Positions 58,081 through 64,000 of a stretch of DNA of 64,000 nt are shown piece after piece. Under the pieces are notes generated by a model. The model made no database searches. It had not been told where the DNA came from and was given only the letters and a program-made list of their open reading frames with translations. Origin of the DNA: Nymphaea colorata (taxonomy: Eukaryota; Streptophyta; Magnoliopsida; Nymphaeales; Nymphaeaceae); assembly GCF_008831285.2 (NCBI RefSeq), contig NC_045143.1, positions 8,379,503 through 8,443,502 of the forward strand. Reading direction: 5' to 3'. Position 1 is the stretch's first letter. Each line of letters opens with the position of its first letter. Both the position numbers and the translations under genes were made by a program.

Positions 58081-60226
58081 TTCAGCACTCTAGCAGTGTT
58101 GAGGATGAGATGGGCATGAGCAAAATCCACAAGGACAAACAACTTTTGGTACAGTTCAGATCCCCACCACCAATAGAACAAGACTAATAGTAGCCGCGGG
58201 AGCAGCCTGCCATCCTCTGGTGCTCAGTTGCTAGAGGATCAGCGAGTTGGAATTCGATTTAACAAAGTTTCTCAAGGTTTCCTCATGGCTTCATGCCATC
58301 GGTGGGAAAGCAACAGAGTGGTGAGATTTTGAGTGGCAGTTTGCGTTAGGTGAAGCCGCCTCTCTTCTTCTTACCCCAAGGTCCAAGGTTGCTATGTATC
58401 CTCCAACTTGATATCACTTATGTTACTATTTGCATTTCGGAGGAATAGCATCTATTTTGGGTGATTTAATTTGAAATATACAAAAAGTAAGAGAAGCAAC
58501 CATAAAACTTTGCTTATTGGCAAGTGATCAAGTGAATCCAACGATTTTCTAGGTTGTAGTGAGATAGGAAAGGGCTTCAGCTGGCGATTTTCTCGGCTTT
58601 AAGAGTACTGAAAGGGCTCCAGCCTCATTGATCATTAGATCAACCCCAATTGCGGCATCGAAAATTAATGAGACTGGACATCAAACATAATTGCATGCTC
58701 TTAATGTTTTCTATTTTGAAATTGACATATCGTTTGATATATAGCCCTAGTTTGCAGTTGCCACCAACTATGATGATATTCTGAAGTTGCCAATAATTTC
58801 ATGTCCACAACTACAAGAACTTACTTGGCTACGATGTGTACCTCATATTCAAGTCAATTTTAAATAAGAGAAAAGAGAAAAGAAGCCCCTTATATGGACA
58901 TAATTGAATAAGTTACTTATTTTTTATATTTAAACAAAACAAAAAAGGCCTCCCTTCTTAAGTTAAAGCTAACACGAGGTCTCGGATGAGCATGAGAAAT
59001 ACTACCATCCAATCAGAGCCAATTGGGCCACGTCAAGTGGAGTTTTACGATTGGCAAAAGTACATAAAGGGCTCTAATCTGGCCACGTGAGGTCATGCTA
59101 ACAAAGGGGAAAATAGATGATATGTGGCCCTTTTGGGTCCTCATATCAGATTGTGCATTTTGGATTGCAAATTGCAAATGAAAGCGCAAAAGGTTTGGAA
59201 AGATGTAACAAAAAATTAAAGACATGTAACTATGAACGAATTAATGGATGAATATGTGAAAGTGCGTCCATACATGTGACTCCGAAGGACAACACACATA
59301 GACCGCTCTTTCTTGTTCATTGTGGCTGTACTTGAACCAAATAAGTTGTGAACAAAAGGCACATGCTTGATAACTTTACGTATGATCTTCCTTTTTAGTC
59401 ATCACATTATACTTGAACGAAAGCAGATCCTTTTTAGCCTTCACTGCATAAAGTGAAATGCTGCGCAGTGCTTCCCCACTTGTGTCCGGTTGGTGGGTCT
59501 CTCTCATGGTAGTTGAATGAAACAGATCACTTCGAGCCTTGCTCCACTACCATGGGTGGAGAAGGAACGAGTATACTCTGTCCGACTTGCTTAAACCTTG
59601 GCTCCACGGGCGAAGAATCTAGCTAGTGATGCCAATGTCCAAATTCTAGCTTACAAAGGTTGAAGTGAATCAGTCATCATGTATTATGAATCAATGCAGG
59701 CTGATTATTCTACATAGTTAGGAGTATAATTGGCTGATTCTTGGAAGTACTCGTATTTGCTTCTGTTTTGGAGCATCTATAGTGCGCTCTAGGCCCGTAA
59801 TTAAGCATGTAAATTGATTACAAATGAATCTAATCTTACTCCAGAGCTATGGTAAGGTAGCCTTTTTTGAGATTGAAATAACTAATGAAAATGATGGATG
59901 ATGAGATGTTACATTGGTTTCTCGTGACTCTTCTCAGATTCTACTGATGGTTGGAGAAAAGAACTACATTGATCCCACATGGCCTTCCTAAACCCATCTC
60001 GTGAATCTTCGAGTGCTTTATCTTAAGATTCACATGAGATAGAGAGAGAAAGATCAAGCAACTTTTTCATGCCCACTATGTATCCACATCCAGGTTCAGG
60101 ACCATGTTCTGTGTTTCCGCCTCTTTTTCTTTTTCAAGGGAGAGAGATGAATGTGCGAGATGCATGGAGATGGGTTTTGAGTTAAAGGCAGATTCATCGA
60201 CTCTGCAACCCTTGCAGCTGTGACCT
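58081..60226. other. Intergenic DNA, no supported gene
   Basis: No domain, RNA gene or complete element recognised. Confidence 0.35.
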
Positions 60227-60229
60227 TTA

Positions 60230-60403
60230 GGATGCGTTTGATTACCACAGATCTCATATCATCCCTCTTCTCCCGGTCCAACGTTTTTTATACTATTGTG
60301 TGGACTTGAGATCTACGTTGGGAGTGGATGCTGAAATCCACAGTTTGATAAGCCATCATGGATTTCATATCCGAGAGGATTCCGTGGAGAATCAAACAAA
60401 ACC
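60230..60403. mobile_element. Tourist-like MITE with TTA target duplication (174 bp)
   Basis: Left end GGATGCGTTTGATTACCAC and right end GTGGAGAATCAAACAAAACC are inverted repeats with mismatches. TTA lies immediately outside at 60227-60229 and 60404-60406, the 3-bp duplication typical of PIF/Harbinger elements. No coding capacity. Confidence 0.78.
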
Positions 60404-61457
60404 TTATGGATTCTGAATTTTGAGTAAGTGGACAGCTTCATCGACCATATTGCAACTTTTGCAGTTGTGACCTTTTACTAAAGAATGGCAGACGCAAAAG
60501 TAGTTTTATGAAACCTTCAAATTGTTGTCCCCGTTTTAAATAAAATTCTTAAAAGGATTACGTAATTTTATAAATAGAAACCATTATTACTTTATAAGTC
60601 GTAGGAGTGCAGTACTTATTGCCGTAAAATCATCATGAAATTAATGACTAACTTCAGTTTACGTTTTCCACGAAAGTAAAATTTTATTACTCATGATTCA
60701 TCTTGTTTCAACTATAATTAGACGTCATGGCTACTTGATCAATCGAAATGGTTAGTAATTAATTATTTCTTTGAATGTGTTTTTGCCGTGGAAAAAGCAA
60801 CTTCAAGTCAAATTCGAACCATGCATAAAGGCCTAGAATTGAAATATCAGAATCTGGAAACTGAACCAAGCAAATTAAGCATACCATCTATATATGCCAC
60901 ATCTACGATATCGAACTAATCGAAGAACGGCTCAAGATAGAATCGAAACAAAGTTGAAACAAGAAGACCTATACCGAAATGCATCCTCCAATCCTAACAA
61001 ATCGAATAAAATCGATGTACAAGATACATGCCACAGTAAATTTTTATCTGTCAAAATCCAAATTTCGGCCACAATAAGCTAGAAAAATCTAGGAAAAAAA
61101 GGAAAGTAACTATCAACTGCACGTGAAAATAGTATAGTTGGGCCACTGGGGAGGAGATCTTGCCAGGTCCCTTGTGAACAGTCTTGCTTCACCCACATGA
61201 TTAATCCCCTTTTACATCCCTCCTTTCACACTCATCCAGTTTCAGTAGTAATAAAATAGAAGTGACAAGGAAACTACTGACATCCACACTTTCACATTTG
61301 ATCATTATATAAATTAGGCCTCAACCTGCCCATTTTACCTGCCAAGGTAGCTAGCAGTTTGCAGTTCTCAAGATCGTTTCTCCTTTAGTTACAGTAAACC
61401 TCAAAGAGCCATAGCTTCCCGATCTTCTGCTACTTTCAATCTTCTTCTCCTCCTGTC
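60404..61457. other. Upstream region of the DUF1677 gene
   Basis: It holds a 45-bp near-repeat at about 60432-60475 of the sequence left of the MITE, then AT-rich promoter DNA. No other gene is supported. Confidence 0.4.
61306..61313 (+). promoter_or_regulatory. TATA box of the DUF1677 gene
   Basis: TATATAAA 145 bp before the ATG at 61458, implying a leader of about 115 nt. Confidence 0.65.
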
Positions 61458-62012
61458 ATGGCTGCCCAGACACAAGTGATGCCAAGTGGGTACCTCACAA
61501 ATGGCTTCTCCAAACCCCCTAGATTACCCATGGATACCCTCCAAAGGGCAGTCTCTGACCTATCCCTAGAACTCAAGAAGGAGAAGATTGTGGAAGCCAA
61601 GACACTCCCACCTATATCAGAGGTTGAGAAGGCTGCTTGTGAGTGCTGTGGCATGAGTGAGGACTTCACACCAGAGTACATAAGGAATGTTAAGGAGAAG
61701 TACTGTGGGAGGTGGATCTGTGGACTATGTGCTGTGGCTGTTGATGAGGAGGTAGGCAGGCTTGGAGGGCATGGCAGAGAGGAAGCTCTCAATTCCCATA
61801 TGTCAGTGTGTTCTAGGTTCAACAGAGTGGGCAGGACCAATCCTGCACTGTACCTAGCAGATGGCATGAGAGAGATCCTTAAGAAGAGTGCACGCGCAAG
61901 GACGCCGGCCGCGTCCGGCTGCATGGGTCCGAGGCGATCCGGCATTTTGCGGAGCTCCAGCTGCATTCCAGCAATCGCAAGAGAGGCAGCAAGAGCTCAT
62001 GTTTCTCACTGA
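61458..62012 (+). CDS. DUF1677 family protein (184 aa)
   Basis: Single-exon gene of the plant-specific DUF1677 family. The signature occupies about residues 53-120: EKAACECCGMSEDFTPEYI, then KEKYCGRWICGLCAVAVDEE, with paired Cys motifs CECC and CGLC that could bind a metal, and an NSHMSVCSRFN segment. The N-terminus is unremarkable and the C-terminus is basic and Ser-rich (MGPRRSGILRSSSCIP), common in this family. The first ATG after a good TATA box and leader is used. Molecular function of DUF1677 is not established to my knowledge; no signal peptide or membrane segment is visible. The gene is GC-richer than its flanks. Confidence 0.92.
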   Translation: MAAQTQVMPSGYLTNGFSKPPRLPMDTLQRAVSDLSLELKKEKIVEAKTLPPISEVEKAACECCGMSEDFTPEYIRNVKEKYCGRWICGLCAVAVDEEVGRLGGHGREEALNSHMSVCSRFNRVGRTNPALYLADGMREILKKSARARTPAASGCMGPRRSGILRSSSCIPAIAREAARAHVSH

Positions 62013-63341
62013 AAGCATATATAGGTGAATGTTTCTTTTCCTTTTTCATGGTGGTTGGCTATGGCAAATTAAGCACTAAGTTGCTTTTCTAGTGCTTTTT
62101 TTTCCTCCCTCCTTGTGGGAGTTTTACATGGTGAGCCACCATATGAGGAAACAAACTCTTGATTTTCACCTTGATTTGTTCCATCCCCCGTTTCTTGCGG
62201 GTTTTAATCCTTTTCTTTTCAACTCCTTGTCAATGTGTGTGGTTAATGTTGGAGCGAGTAACTTTTTGCTGATTCGTCCAACATTATGTACTAAAAGTAC
62301 CTTTGTACTTGACTGGCTGTCTCGCTTGTAATCTGATTTCCCCCAAATAATCAATGCGAAACAAGAAATGTGTTTCTTTTCATTTTGTATCAAGATAGCC
62401 TAAACAAGAGTACTTCCTTCATTTGGCTTGGAAGTAGGAGCGAAGCTAGAATTTTTTTTTTTTTTTTCATGGAGCACTAAATATGTAGTTGACGGTTTTT
62501 CTGACTCCGGTTTAGTGGGACTGACCATAATATAGCTGGACCAAGGTCCACCCAAATCCAATCGTTAAAAATAAGATTTCATAATAGGCTTCTTTATACG
62601 CCTTATGAAGACCCCACGTATCTCCACCCTTAGTCGGAAGATCTTCAACAAAGTGGTCAATGGTTCGATACCGGTGGTATTGTTTATTCGCATAATCTGG
62701 CCGTTGACATTTTCCTAGACCTAACTTGCCTGTCAAACAACAAAAACAAGAAATTTACATCAACATATAAAGTACCTTTTGAACATATGGCAAAATCGTT
62801 TTCCCTATGGATCGTCTCCAATGACGTCGATATGATCACATGGAAGAAAATTAGAGCATGCAGGAACCTTTTCCGAGACATCTTAAACTGGATGTTGTGC
62901 TTTCCGATTACTGTCAGACTCTTGTACCTAACTCCCTACTGGGAATAATATCTCACCAACGAGATTGACTGACTGGTGCCGCAAAAAACTTGCATTCCTT
63001 TCGTCTATGGTGATAGATCCTTCACTTTTTCTATACTAGTAGATCAGTAGCAAAGAAACTAGTTGCTGAATGAGCCAAAACATGAATAGTTATTAAATAA
63101 GTATGTAATTTTAATGTTATTTATATTGGCACGTTGGGGTCTTTAAGCAAACTGTAGTAGATTACATTCATGAACATGCATTGGTCCACTCAAGTTATTG
63201 CACGTGTTAATTTTGTTCATTAAATCTCACTAGCTAGTACAAGTCATCGCCAGATCAAGTCTAAGACGACAAAGAATCTATTGACATCCCAAACTTTCAG
63301 CTAATCATATTGATCACTATATCTTAATTAATTTTCTCCTC

Positions 63342-63378
<37 letters not shown>

Positions 63379-64000
63379 AAAATAAGTATATCAAAGGATT
63401 GATTCCAAGCGCTCACAAAAATAACAGCTACAACCGACCCAAAGGGGCTGGGACACAACCTAAATCTTCACTTATGTAAGCCGGAGTTATGGGTACATAA
63501 CTCAGCTCGATGACTGTTAATTAATTTTTTGGTGAGAAAAGATAGCAATGAAGAAAATAAAGAAGAATGAGAGCCATTGTACATTTTTTCAATATTATTG
63601 ATAATCTAATCACATATATACGTCCACAACGTAAAAGTATAGAATAACAATAGAAACAAGAACCATTCCGATATTGAAGGAGGAAATGGTGGATCTTGTT
63701 ATGCATGAGATTATAATCTCCACCATATCGGCCTAAAATATAATTTGCGCGCCCATTTTCCATAGGCAATTACAATTTGAATTTTTTACGTTACTCTCCT
63801 TCAAGTCCTGGATTAATGAGAACCAAGTTACTTCATAAAAGCTGGAAACCTTCTCGTCCAAGTGAGTTAGTGAACACATGCATTTGTGACCAACCTGCAT
63901 GATGGAACAACCTGGTTTTTTAGTATAGCTCATAGCCTCTGATCACATGAGAATTGATTAATTTACATGCTTCATTCTTTCATGGAACACACGATTGGCC
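62013..64000. other. 3' flank of the DUF1677 gene and intergenic DNA
   Basis: A likely 3' UTR runs to about 62350 (AATAAT near 62346). A family B-like start (GGAGCGAAGCTAG followed by a T run) lies near 62437. (TA)n occurs at 63345-63377. No further gene is supported. Confidence 0.4.
63345..63377. repeat. (TA)n microsatellite
   Basis: 33 bp of alternating TA. Confidence 0.95.

Overview
This is a nuclear window from a flowering plant. The evidence is spliced genes with GT-AG introns, plant-specific families (a DUF1677 protein, lachrymatory-factor-synthase-like proteins, a monoacylglycerol-lipase-type hydrolase and an En/Spm-derived gene), Copia retrotransposon remains, many MITEs and long AT microsatellites. 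Noncoding DNA is AT-rich, while the single-exon genes and the first exon of the hydrolase are strikingly GC-rich. That contrast fits a monocot or an early-diverging angiosperm, but I cannot name the species from the sequence alone.

Six protein-coding genes are supported. (1) At 8248-10149 (+) there is an intact seven-exon gene. It joins a CACTA transposase-associated domain to a Ptta/En/Spm-type domain with a C-terminal coiled coil. The catalytic transposase domain and obvious CACTA ends are absent, so it may be domesticated. (2-4) Three intronless paralogues of the lachrymatory factor synthase-like (Polyketide_cyc2/START-fold) family lie at 17372-17920 (+), 28120-28644 (-) and 35723-36256 (+). 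They form a dispersed local cluster with the middle copy inverted. (5) At 44552-48685 (-) there is a seven-exon, 399-residue alpha/beta hydrolase with a complete catalytic triad and an N-terminal membrane segment. (6) At 61458-62012 (+) there is a single-exon DUF1677 protein.

Between the genes the window is dominated by repeats. A 220-bp Copia LTR with a pol remnant sits at 873-1220. A broken minus-strand Copia element occupies about 36.8-40.6 kb. Two hAT-like MITE families recur. Family A has TAGGGATGTCAA-type ends and GATCCGAAT-rich sequence. Family B has CAGTGGCGGAGCCA-type ends. Several copies keep 8-bp target duplications. A 2.47-kb family A element with long inverted arms is nested inside a family B element at 22.4-25.1 kb. 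Tourist-like elements flanked by TTA, a family rich in CTCGAG/CGAGTC words, a roughly 210-bp tandem array at 32.4-33.7 kb and many (AT)n tracts fill much of the rest.

I see no operons, CRISPR arrays, rRNA genes or convincing tRNA genes. The genes look like independent plant transcription units; the only obvious family relationship is the three-gene LFS-like cluster.
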